30,365 nt of DNA from Clostridia bacterium (GTDB taxonomy: Bacteria > Bacillota_A > Clostridia > UBA1212 > UBA1255): the NCBI GenBank assembly GCA_017522515.1, contig JAFWZH010000291.1:1-30365 (forward strand), written 5' to 3'. Below the pieces are notes generated by a model. The model was given only the letters and a program-made list of their open reading frames with translations, was not told where the DNA came from and did no database searches. Both the position numbers and the translations under genes were made by a program. Below, one piece after another: positions 16,889 through 24,737 of the stretch. Positions within the stretch are counted from its first letter, which is position 1, and each line of letters begins with the position of its first letter.

Positions 16889-18865
16889 ATGAAAAGATGT
16901 TTTGCTTGCTTTAAGGAATATGATGATGTGTATCAGGTTTGCTCGCACTGTGGAAATATTGAAATAAAAAAGCCGAAGGAGCCGATTCATCTTGCACCAG
17001 GGACAGTATTAGCAAACCGGTATATACTTGGACAAGCAGTTGGTTCCGGTGGATTTGGAATTGTTTATAGTGCATGGGATTTAAAACTTGAAACAATTGT
17101 CGCGGTCAAGGAATTTTTTGTTAGCCGGCTTGTTACAAGAGCAGAAGGGTTAAAGAATCTCATTATCACAAAAAAATCCATCGAAGAATTTGAATACCGT
17201 AAGGAAAGATTCCTTGCAGAAGCAAGGAATATGGCGAAGTTTGGTTCGCACAGAAGTATTCCGAATGTGTTTGAGTTTTTTGAGGAAAACAATACAGCAT
17301 ATATTGTCATGGAGATGTTGCACGGTGTTGGACTTAACGAGTATCTAAACCAATCTGGGGGTAAAATTGACATTGATTTTGCACTTATGATAGCAAATGA
17401 AGTTGGCAATGCATTGAAATCTCTACATGAGGAGAATATAGTTCACCGAGATGTTGCACCTGACAATATTTATATATGTTCTGGCAAAGAAATTAAGATT
17501 AAATTAATGGATCTCGGTGCGGCAAAATTGGCAGATAGCACAGACGAAGTAATTGATATTATTTTAAAGCCGGGTTATTCTCCCACAGAACAATACGACA
17601 ATAGTAAAAATATTGGTCCTTGGACCGATATATACGCACTCGGGGCGACACTATATGTTATGTTGACAGGAATTAAACCCGATGAATCAACAAACAGGAA
17701 AATCAATGATGAAGTTGTACCGCCTCATTTGGTTAATCCTGAGGTGTCTGAAAATCTCAGTAATGCTATAATGAAAGCTATGGCGATTGAAAAACATATG
17801 CGCTTTAAAACGATAAACGAATTTTTAAGTGCGATTAATGGAGAGAAAAAAATTATACCCCTTGCAAAAGAAAGGAAAAGAAGAAGCTTTAAAAGGTTTG
17901 CTGGTGTCGCCATTGCTTGTTTGGTATTAATTATAGGATCTTTCTTTGTATATAACACATATCAAAACAAGCAAAATGAACATTTGTTGGAACCAGCGGA
18001 CATTGTTGTGTGGTTCTCTGTAGCAGAGGGATCCACGGAAGAAGATGCCATGCAGGCTATCAAGGCAGACTTTGAACAAAAGTATGAAGGAATAACTGTG
18101 GATGTTGTGGCAGTTCCTGAATCAGAATATGAGGATCGCATCAGAAGTGCGGCAAAGCAAGGAAAGTTGCCGACACTGTTTGAAAGTTCCGAATTGCCAA
18201 ATGATATTCTTGGTCAGGCGAAAGACTTGGATAATGTTTTAGATTCTGAACAATTTAAAAATGCAATGTTCTTAAACCAATATAACAACTACTATGATAA
18301 CAAGAAACAAATGCCCCTTGCTATAGAAGTACCGCTTGCTTATGTTGTTACTAACGGTGCTAGTTGTATTAACTATTCAAATCGGTATTTTAATGAGATT
18401 GGAGATTTTAATGCAGATAACATTGCGTATGATGACAGATACCATGAACTTCTAAAAGCAAACTTTGGCTCAGTGAAATTTTGCGAAAAAGAAGAGTTTT
18501 TGAATAATAGCGAGAACACAAGTCCTGTACTACTGTCATCAACTATGATTTTGAATGAGGTTAGAACTACTCTTACCAACTATGAAAAAGCATATGTGTA
18601 TTTCAATAGTGACGAAATTCACTGTAAATACATATACGAGTGGAGTATAGGTGATGGAGAGAGTGCTGAAATTGAAGCAGCAGAGAGACTTCTCTCGTGG
18701 ATGCTTGGTAACGTGTACCAGAGTTATCTGATGATCAGTGAATGTAATGATGGTCAGATTCCGATAAATGCAATTTGCTTTGAATCAAAAATACAATCGA
18801 AGTATCTTGCTGCAATATCTGATATTCATCAGAAGTTCGTTTTTGAAGGGAAGGTTGAGGAATAG
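16889..18865 (+). CDS. Transmembrane Ser/Thr kinase fused to a solute-binding-protein-like sensor
   Basis: A 658-residue protein. Order: zinc ribbon C4-x2-C7 and C18-x2-C21; kinase domain about 38-320 with glycine loop GSGGFG, VAVKEF (K74), HRDVAPDN (D188, N193), DLG (D208, in place of DFG) and PGYSPTEQY; a basic stop followed by one membrane helix about 335-357; then an extracytoplasmic domain about 370-655 that resembles ABC-transporter family 1 substrate-binding proteins (IVVWFSVAEGSTEEDAMQAI, then DFEQKYEGITVDVVAVPESE). A kinase whose outer part is a solute-binding fold instead of PASTA is unusual and suggests ligand-controlled signalling. The stop overlaps the next start (TAGTG). Confidence 0.87.
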   Translation: MKRCFACFKEYDDVYQVCSHCGNIEIKKPKEPIHLAPGTVLANRYILGQAVGSGGFGIVYSAWDLKLETIVAVKEFFVSRLVTRAEGLKNLIITKKSIEEFEYRKERFLAEARNMAKFGSHRSIPNVFEFFEENNTAYIVMEMLHGVGLNEYLNQSGGKIDIDFALMIANEVGNALKSLHEENIVHRDVAPDNIYICSGKEIKIKLMDLGAAKLADSTDEVIDIILKPGYSPTEQYDNSKNIGPWTDIYALGATLYVMLTGIKPDESTNRKINDEVVPPHLVNPEVSENLSNAIMKAMAIEKHMRFKTINEFLSAINGEKKIIPLAKERKRRSFKRFAGVAIACLVLIIGSFFVYNTYQNKQNEHLLEPADIVVWFSVAEGSTEEDAMQAIKADFEQKYEGITVDVVAVPESEYEDRIRSAAKQGKLPTLFESSELPNDILGQAKDLDNVLDSEQFKNAMFLNQYNNYYDNKKQMPLAIEVPLAYVVTNGASCINYSNRYFNEIGDFNADNIAYDDRYHELLKANFGSVKFCEKEEFLNNSENTSPVLLSSTMILNEVRTTLTNYEKAYVYFNSDEIHCKYIYEWSIGDGESAEIEAAERLLSWMLGNVYQSYLMISECNDGQIPINAICFESKIQSKYLAAISDIHQKFVFEGKVEE

Positions 18866-21800
18866 TGAGTAAAAGATGTTTGGGATGTATGGAGTTATTT
18901 GGTGATGAGTTTGAAATATGTCCTCATTGCGGATATATCGTAGGAACGCACGCAGAGGAAGCGATACATATCGAACCGGGAACATTGCTGTATGATAGGT
19001 ATATTGTTGGTAAAGTTCTTGGATATGGCGGGTTTGGCGTTACCTATCTTGGATGGGATGGAAAACTTGAGCAAAAGGTTGCCATTAAAGAATATTTGCC
19101 AGGCGAATTTTCTACAAGAATGCCCGGGCAATCACAGGTGACAGTTTTTAATGGTGAAAAAAATGAGCAATTTCATGATGGCCTTAAGAAGTTTGTCGAG
19201 GAAGCTAAGCATTTAGCAAAATTTCAAAATGAGCAGGGTATTGTTAAGATTTTCGATAGCTTTGAGGAAAATGATACTGCATACATCATAATGGAATTTC
19301 TCGATGGTGAAACATTGACAGAGTATCTGAAAAGGGAAAAAACGATTCCGGAAGATGTAGCGGTTGCAATGTTAATGCCTGTGATGGAATCGCTCCAGAC
19401 GGTTCATGAAAAAGGATTGCTTCACAGGGATATTGCACCTGATAACATTTTTTTAACAAAGTCAGGAGAGGTTAAACTAATTGACTTTGGCGCATCGAGA
19501 TACGCTACAACATCTCACAGTAGAAGTTTAACAGTTATTATTAAGCCGGGTTACTCTCCTGAGGAACAGTACAGAAGCAGAGGAGATCAAGGACCGCACA
19601 CTGATGTGTATGCTATTGCATCTACCTTGTATAAAATGATAACCGGCAAGACACCTCCGGATGCGATGGAGCGTAGGGCGAAGTATGAAAATCAAAACAA
19701 GGATATCCTTGAAGAGCCACACAAAATAAACAAGAAGATTTCTCTCAATCGTGAGAATGCAATTCTTAATGCAATGAACGTACGTATTGAGGATAGAACT
19801 CCCAATGTTGCTACATTTATTAAAGATCTGAATGCAGATCCGCCTGTTAAGAGAATATATGGGAAGATTAAGAAAATAGACATTTATTCCTGGCCATTGT
19901 GGTTAAAAATTCTTGTTCCATCTTTGCTTTCTCTTATTCTAATTTTTAGTATGTTGTTGTTGACGGGTGTAATTAAGTTTTCAAATTTCACGGAAGAAAT
20001 CGTAATTCCGGAAAACATTGTTACTGTTCCTGATGTTGAAGGATTGTACAAGGACGAGGCTCTTAAACTGATTTCTGATGGGAAGTTGTTGCCTTCTACG
20101 GATGGCTCGATTGAATCTGAGTATATTCCTGCCGGTAAGATCATTTTGCAAACACCGGTAGGGGGATCCTATATGAACATTAACGGGACTGTTTTGTTGA
20201 TGATTAGTAGCGGCAAGGGTGTTGCTTCACCAGAAAATGGGGTATCAACTGTACCTTATGTCGTTTGGGATGATAAAGAGACTGCTATATCAAAATTGAT
20301 ACAAGCGGGCTTAGCAGAGCCGGATATTATCGAAAAACACGATGAAAATGTTGCATACGGTTCAGTTATTGAACAAAGCATTGAAGCTGGCAAGCAAGTT
20401 GATGAGGGAACAAAGATCACCTTAACAATTTCGATTGGACCGGCAGCGTTTGATATGCCTAACGTAGTAGGCCAGAGTAAAGATAAAGCAGAGAATACCT
20501 TGAACTCAAAGGGACTTGTAGTTGTAATCGAGTATAAAAAGACTGATGCTGTTGCAGAGGGCAGTGTAATTAGTCAAAGCGTTTCTGCAGGTTCTAGCGT
20601 GAAACGTGGTGATGAAGTTACAATCACTGTTTCTAGTGGACGTGAAACGATAGATGTTGCAAATGTTGTAGGAAAGACTAAGGCAGAAGCCGAAAAAGCG
20701 TTAAAGGATCAAGGCTTCAAGGTTGCCGTGCTTGAAAACTATGATTCCAATGTTGTAGCTGGAAAAGTTATTACTCAGTCTCCCGGTGCGGGAACTGCGC
20801 AACTTCCGGATTCTACAATCGTTATTTATGTAAGTAAAGGCAAGCAACCTATTACGGTAACCTATGATGCCAATGGAGGTACGGTGAACCCTGGAAGTAA
20901 GTCTGGGTATTTGTCTGACTCATACGGAACGTTGCCTACTCCTACTAGAACAGGATATACCTTTATTGGTTGGTATTCTGCAAAAGCAGGAGGGGTAGAG
21001 GTGACAGCAAAGACTACTATTACAACTCCGTCTAACCACACTATTTATGCTATATGGAAGATAAACACGTACTCTGTTTCTTTCAATTCGAATGGTGGAA
21101 GTCCTGCACCTTCAAGTAAGAGTGTGCAGTTTGGATCTAAATATGGCACTCTTGGTACAGTGAGCAGAACAGGCTACACCTTTAGTGGCTGGTATACCGC
21201 AGCAAACGGAGGAACGAAGATTACAGAGAGTTCAATATATTCTGTAGCATCTAACCAAACCTTGTACGCACAGTGGAATGCTAACAGATACACGATTAAC
21301 TTTGATGCTAATGGCGGAAGTGTATCTCCGTCGAGTATGACTGTCACGTACAGTTCGACATATGGTAGTTTGCCTACACCGACTAAAACGGGACATACAT
21401 TTAATGGATGGTATACTTCACCTAGTGGTGGAATACAAATTTCTTCCTCCAACAAAGTGACTGTTGCAACGTCACAGAATCTATATGCACAGTGGAGTGT
21501 TAATACGTATACGCTGACTTATGATGCGAATGGTGGAAGTGTTTACCCATCTCCTAAATCTGTCAGTTATGGAAGTCAATATGGTACATTGCCTACAACA
21601 GCAAGGCCGGGTTATACCTTTAATGGGTGGTATACCTCTGCTAGTGGAGGAAGTAAGGTTAGTTCCGCTACGACAATGGGTGCTGGAAACGTTACGATTT
21701 ATGCTCAATGGACGATTGACAGTTATACTGTCAGTTGGAACAATGGCGCTGGATACGTCATTTCCGTTACACGAACATCGTCTCCTGAGGCAAGGGTATC

Positions 21801-22587
21801 TACGGGCACACTAAGCAACGGGGCGAGGGTGTATTATGGAGATGTATTATCTGTTGATTATTCAGCAAGCACTGGTTATGGCTTGACAGGTATAGGTCAG
21901 AAATCTATCACAGTTACAGGCAATGTTACGTCTTCCAATATATGGGCATCTGCCACTGTCCTTAGCTATACATATAATGTTGTTTACAAATCTGTAAATG
22001 GCACATTTTTGGGTTCTTCGACTGTTGAATATAATTATGGGACAACTAATACCATTACTGCCCCCGCAATAAAAGGATATATTACTCCAGCAAATCAAAG
22101 TGTGAAATGGGATTCTACTTCTGCAAAAACAATAACTTTTATTTATACTCCTATCAGTGAAGATACGTCACAATACCTTGCTAGCGGTTGGTGGTGGCAA
22201 ACTAGTGGCTATGGTATTACCTATAGTGCTAAAGCAGAATATCAAAATCGTACCGCTTCAAGTGTGCAGGTTCGTATTGTCTGGACTCAAACAATCAATA
22301 ATGCCGCATTTGGCTATAATCAGTATTTCTATTGTAGTTTGTGGCATAATGGAGAAAATGAAGGCAATACAGGCAACGTAAAGATTGCCTCTACTTCGAC
22401 ATGGCCTTATTATAGTTCGAGCGGCCCATGGCACAGTGGTAGTGTTACAGCATATTCAAGCTGGGTAACCATTCCTTTGGATACAACAGGTACAACGACG
22501 GTTGACGTTGCTTGTGATTGGTGGACGCAGAATCAAGATATCAGTGGTAGTTGGTCGAACAAGAATATATCTATTCCGGCGTACTAA
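18865..22587 (+). CDS. Transmembrane Ser/Thr kinase with four PASTA domains and four InlB B-repeats
   Basis: A 1240-residue protein starting at GTG 18865, which overlaps the previous stop. Order: zinc ribbon C5-x2-C8 and C19-x2-C22; kinase domain about 45-300 with GYGGFG, AIKEYLPGEF (K75), HRDIAPDN (D189, N194), DFG (D207) and PGYSPEEQY; membrane helix about 345-370; four PASTA domains about 388-660; four InlB-type B-repeats (Listeria-Bacteroides/Flg_new type) at 663-733, 734-806, 807-879 and 880-951, each with a DANGG-like turn and GYTFxGWYT; and a C-terminal beta-rich part about 952-1240 with MucBP-like and Trp/Ser-rich segments. PASTA domains bind peptidoglycan or lipid II in PrkC/PknB kinases. 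The added B-repeats look like an adhesin stalk reaching beyond the wall. Confidence 0.92.
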   Translation: MSKRCLGCMELFGDEFEICPHCGYIVGTHAEEAIHIEPGTLLYDRYIVGKVLGYGGFGVTYLGWDGKLEQKVAIKEYLPGEFSTRMPGQSQVTVFNGEKNEQFHDGLKKFVEEAKHLAKFQNEQGIVKIFDSFEENDTAYIIMEFLDGETLTEYLKREKTIPEDVAVAMLMPVMESLQTVHEKGLLHRDIAPDNIFLTKSGEVKLIDFGASRYATTSHSRSLTVIIKPGYSPEEQYRSRGDQGPHTDVYAIASTLYKMITGKTPPDAMERRAKYENQNKDILEEPHKINKKISLNRENAILNAMNVRIEDRTPNVATFIKDLNADPPVKRIYGKIKKIDIYSWPLWLKILVPSLLSLILIFSMLLLTGVIKFSNFTEEIVIPENIVTVPDVEGLYKDEALKLISDGKLLPSTDGSIESEYIPAGKIILQTPVGGSYMNINGTVLLMISSGKGVASPENGVSTVPYVVWDDKETAISKLIQAGLAEPDIIEKHDENVAYGSVIEQSIEAGKQVDEGTKITLTISIGPAAFDMPNVVGQSKDKAENTLNSKGLVVVIEYKKTDAVAEGSVISQSVSAGSSVKRGDEVTITVSSGRETIDVANVVGKTKAEAEKALKDQGFKVAVLENYDSNVVAGKVITQSPGAGTAQLPDSTIVIYVSKGKQPITVTYDANGGTVNPGSKSGYLSDSYGTLPTPTRTGYTFIGWYSAKAGGVEVTAKTTITTPSNHTIYAIWKINTYSVSFNSNGGSPAPSSKSVQFGSKYGTLGTVSRTGYTFSGWYTAANGGTKITESSIYSVASNQTLYAQWNANRYTINFDANGGSVSPSSMTVTYSSTYGSLPTPTKTGHTFNGWYTSPSGGIQISSSNKVTVATSQNLYAQWSVNTYTLTYDANGGSVYPSPKSVSYGSQYGTLPTTARPGYTFNGWYTSASGGSKVSSATTMGAGNVTIYAQWTIDSYTVSWNNGAGYVISVTRTSSPEARVSTGTLSNGARVYYGDVLSVDYSASTGYGLTGIGQKSITVTGNVTSSNIWASATVLSYTYNVVYKSVNGTFLGSSTVEYNYGTTNTITAPAIKGYITPANQSVKWDSTSAKTITFIYTPISEDTSQYLASGWWWQTSGYGITYSAKAEYQNRTASSVQVRIVWTQTINNAAFGYNQYFYCSLWHNGENEGNTGNVKIASTSTWPYYSSSGPWHSGSVTAYSSWVTIPLDTTGTTTVDVACDWWTQNQDISGSWSNKNISIPAY

Positions 22588-22648
22588 GCTGTCAAACGAT
22601 TAAATCTGCATTTTACTTGAAGTTAGGGGATTTACAAACATAGAGACA

Positions 22649-22682
22649 TAGAAACCTATGCTGCTTCCTGCATAGGTTTCTA
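22649..22682 (+). terminator. Probable terminator closing the type VII block
   Basis: TAGAAACCTATGC (22649-22661) pairs perfectly with GCATAGGTTTCTA (22670-22682), a 13-bp stem with an 8-nt loop, 62 nt after the last kinase. The following CATATTAATTTA is T/A-rich without a clean U-run, so termination could be partial. No gene lies between 22588 and 22730. Confidence 0.55.
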
Positions 22683-22730
22683 CATATTAATTTAGAACTA
22701 TTCTTCTTCGGTGTGGTAGAAATTTTGCAG

Positions 22731-22934
22731 TCAATAAGATATCCCTTTAATGGGTACAACTGTTGCGTGATGTAATAGTATGTCTACAATAGCACTGGCG
22801 ATTAGTGGATCTCCAAATATATCATCCCATTGAGAGAAATTAATGTTTGTAGTTATAATGGAGCTGTTGTGCTCATATCTTCTGTCGATTAATTGAAAGA
22901 AGAATAATTTTTCTGTGGTGATTTTATCTATGCT
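22731..22934 (-). pseudogene. istB: IS21-family IstB helper ATPase, C-terminal remnant
   Basis: The minus strand encodes KLFFFQLIDRRYEHNSSIIT, then TNINFSQWDDIFGDPLIASA and LLHHATVVPIKGISY. This is the well-known C-terminal third of IstB ATPases (FFQLI..RY, TTN, WDxIFGD, LLHH, KGxSYR). Walker A and the N-terminal two thirds are missing. Reading upstream of about 22934 gives unrelated sequence. No IstA transposase is present, so this is a dead fragment. Confidence 0.75.
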
Positions 22935-23000
22935 TGTAGGTTCTGCTTTTACACTATTTTTTAGTGCATGTTGTAGAAATTTTAAACGTTTATAAATTTC

Positions 23001-23029
23001 AAGATAAACATGCACATTTGGGGATGCGG
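23001..23029 (+). repeat. Left copy of a long inverted repeat
   Basis: The reverse complement of this segment matches 27149-27177 at 27 of 28 positions, including 19 in a row (CGCATCCCCAAATGTGCAT). Weaker similarity continues outward through ATTTATAA. Both copies read ATG-CAC-ATT-TGG-GGA-TGC when taken inward. It lies between the IstB and IS3 OrfB remnants. Confidence 0.7.
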
Positions 23030-23043
23030 ATATTTTTTTGAAC

Positions 23044-23205
23044 CTAGGACGCTATACCTTGCGCTTGTCTGTATTGCAGTGGGCTTAAACCACCTAAAGA
23101 TACTTTAATTCTCTTTTCTGCATACCAATGTATATATTGGTCAAGTATCTCAATAAATTCATCAATTGACACTCCTGCCCATGAGCGATTATAGAACATC
23201 TCATT
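23044..23205 (-). pseudogene. IS3-family transposase OrfB, C-terminal remnant
   Basis: The minus strand encodes NEMFYNRSWAGVSIDEFIEI, then YIHWYAEKRIKVSLGGLSPL and QYRQAQGIAS, the standard end of an IS3 OrfB integrase with the final part of its DDE domain (NEMFY, YNxKRI-x-x-SLGG-x-SPxxYR). Everything before NEMFY has been replaced by an IS110 sequence starting at about 23211. The rest of OrfB is not in the window. Confidence 0.8.
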
Positions 23206-23210
23206 CTTGG

Positions 23211-24306
23211 GATGTCCATAAGGAAAGTTACACTTTGTGTTGTTATTGTTATGATACTGACATGATTCAGTATAAACAGACTTTTCCTTCGGATTACAAA
23301 TTGATTTTAAAATATATAGAATCAATGAGAAAAGTATATGGAGATGATGCTACTTTTATTTGTGGATATGAGGCAGGATGTTTAGGTTATTCACTTTATC
23401 ATCAGCTTAAGGATCACGCAGTGGATTGTAAAATATTAGCTCCGACAACAATGGCAATTACGAATACAAACCGTATAAAAACGGATAAGCGGGATGCTGC
23501 CAATATAGCTAGATGTTTAGCATTCCATACATATAGCGAAGTATATGTTCCGGACGATGAAGATAATGCCGTTAAAGAATATATTCGTATGAGAGATGAT
23601 CAGAAACTTATGCTTAAAAAGGTTAAACAACAGATTCTTTCATTTGTACTTCGCCAGGGAAAGAAGTTTTAAGGGGGGTAAGACATACCGGACAACAGCT
23701 CATATGAAATGGCTTAAAAATCTTGATTTAACGGGATTGAATAAAGAAACATTATCGGAATATTTGCTGACTTATGAATATCTGATAGAAAAGATAGCAC
23801 GTTTGGACAACAGGATTGAGGAGCTTGCAACCGGTAAAAAATATCAAGAAAAAGTTAAAAATATGGGATGTTTTCTCGGAATTAAAACACATACTGCAAT
23901 GTCAATGATTGTAGAGGTTGGAGACTTCAACAGGTTTGAGAAAGCATCAAAGTTTGCGGGATTCTTAGGATTAGTTCCGAGTGAGGCTTCAAGTGGAGAT
24001 GATAAAAACAGGTATGGCATCACAAAAGCAGGGAACAGTCATTTACGACGATTGTTGGTAGAATCAGCACAAAGTTATACACATGGAGCTATCGGGCATA
24101 AATCCATAGCATTGAAACAATGACAACAAGGATGCAGTGCAGAAGTAATAGCCTATGCAGATAAGGCTAACGAAAGACTACGTAGACGCTTTTACAAAAT
24201 GACATTGAATAAAGGTGTCAACCGAAATGTAGCTGCCACGGCAATAGCAAGAGGGCTTGCTTGTTTCATGTGGGGAATGGCTACAGGGAACATAGGACAG
24301 ATATGA
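23211..24306 (+). pseudogene. IS110-family transposase, broken
   Basis: DEDD-type transposase/recombinase of the IS110 family. The N-terminal half begins at DVHKESYTLCCY and includes GYEAGCLGYSLYHQL and KTDKRDAANIARCL. The C-terminal Tnp_20 half includes FLGLVPSEASSGDDKNRYGI then KAGNSHLRRLLVESA with the likely catalytic Ser. Three lesions are visible: loss of the first few residues (the usual GI before DVHK reads SW, from the neighbouring IS3 sequence); a one-base frameshift near 23668-23690 beside a run of six G; and a TGA at 24121-24123 where relatives continue (probably CGA to TGA). The frame then stays open to TGA 24304-24306 (ADKANERLRRRFYKM, GLACFMWGM). It cannot make a full enzyme. 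Confidence 0.85.
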
Positions 24307-24394
24307 TATTCAGATATTTCAATCAAGGCTGCTTCGCACCGCTTTGCGGCAAGGCCTGTGACAGAAACATCTGAATACCATAAAAGGTAATTAA

Positions 24395-24648
24395 GCAGAT
24401 GAAAACTGATTTTATCAGAATTCATCTGCAAGCAAAGCTAATTAACACCGGATACAGAGGTAGAGCCTTGGAACATTTTAAGGTCCGAATTATTAGCGAT
24501 TCACCTCTGTTGACATTATATTTATATATTTTGATTCACGCTTGGAGACTGCAAGATTCACGGCGGACCATTGACCTGTCGGTAACCAATCCACGTATAA
24601 CAGAGTGACCAAGGCCGGGGGCTGTTAGTCTGAGGTTCTACCTCTGTA
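24395..24648 (+). ncRNA. Structured IS110 non-coding end, candidate bridge RNA (remnant)
   Basis: This gene-free stretch after the IS110 transposase is strongly structured. A hairpin at 24395-24429 has GCAGATGAA/TTCATCTGC (9 bp), a 2x2 internal loop, CTGAT/ATCAG and a TTT loop. Beyond it a 15-bp stem (24453-24467 with 24634-24648, one G-U) closes about 166 nt. Nested pairs are GCCTTGG/CCAAGGC (24465-24471 with 24609-24615, sharing three bases with the outer stem) and GGTCCG/CGGACC (24482-24487 with 24564-24569). GATTCAC occurs three times inside (24498, 24535, 24555). IS110 elements are known to encode a bridge RNA with a 5' hairpin and guide loops in a non-coding end. This assignment is inferred from architecture, and the strand is assumed. 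Confidence 0.4.
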
Positions 24649-24737
24649 CCCAGTGTTAAAATTTAATGAAAGGAAAAGTTTGTGGTGATTTTTGCAATTT
24701 ACACTTGACAAAGGTCACTTCATAACAGGTGATTATA

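Noticed and set aside
22935..23015. N-terminal 27 codons continuing the IstB frame on the minus strand
   Set aside because: The residues do not fit IstB and run into the inverted repeat. The frame is open by chance, so the remnant was ended at about 22934.
24399..24608. 69-codon plus-strand frame after the IS110 transposase
   Set aside because: It runs through the hairpin and nested stems of the IS110 non-coding end, lacks an RBS and matches no family.
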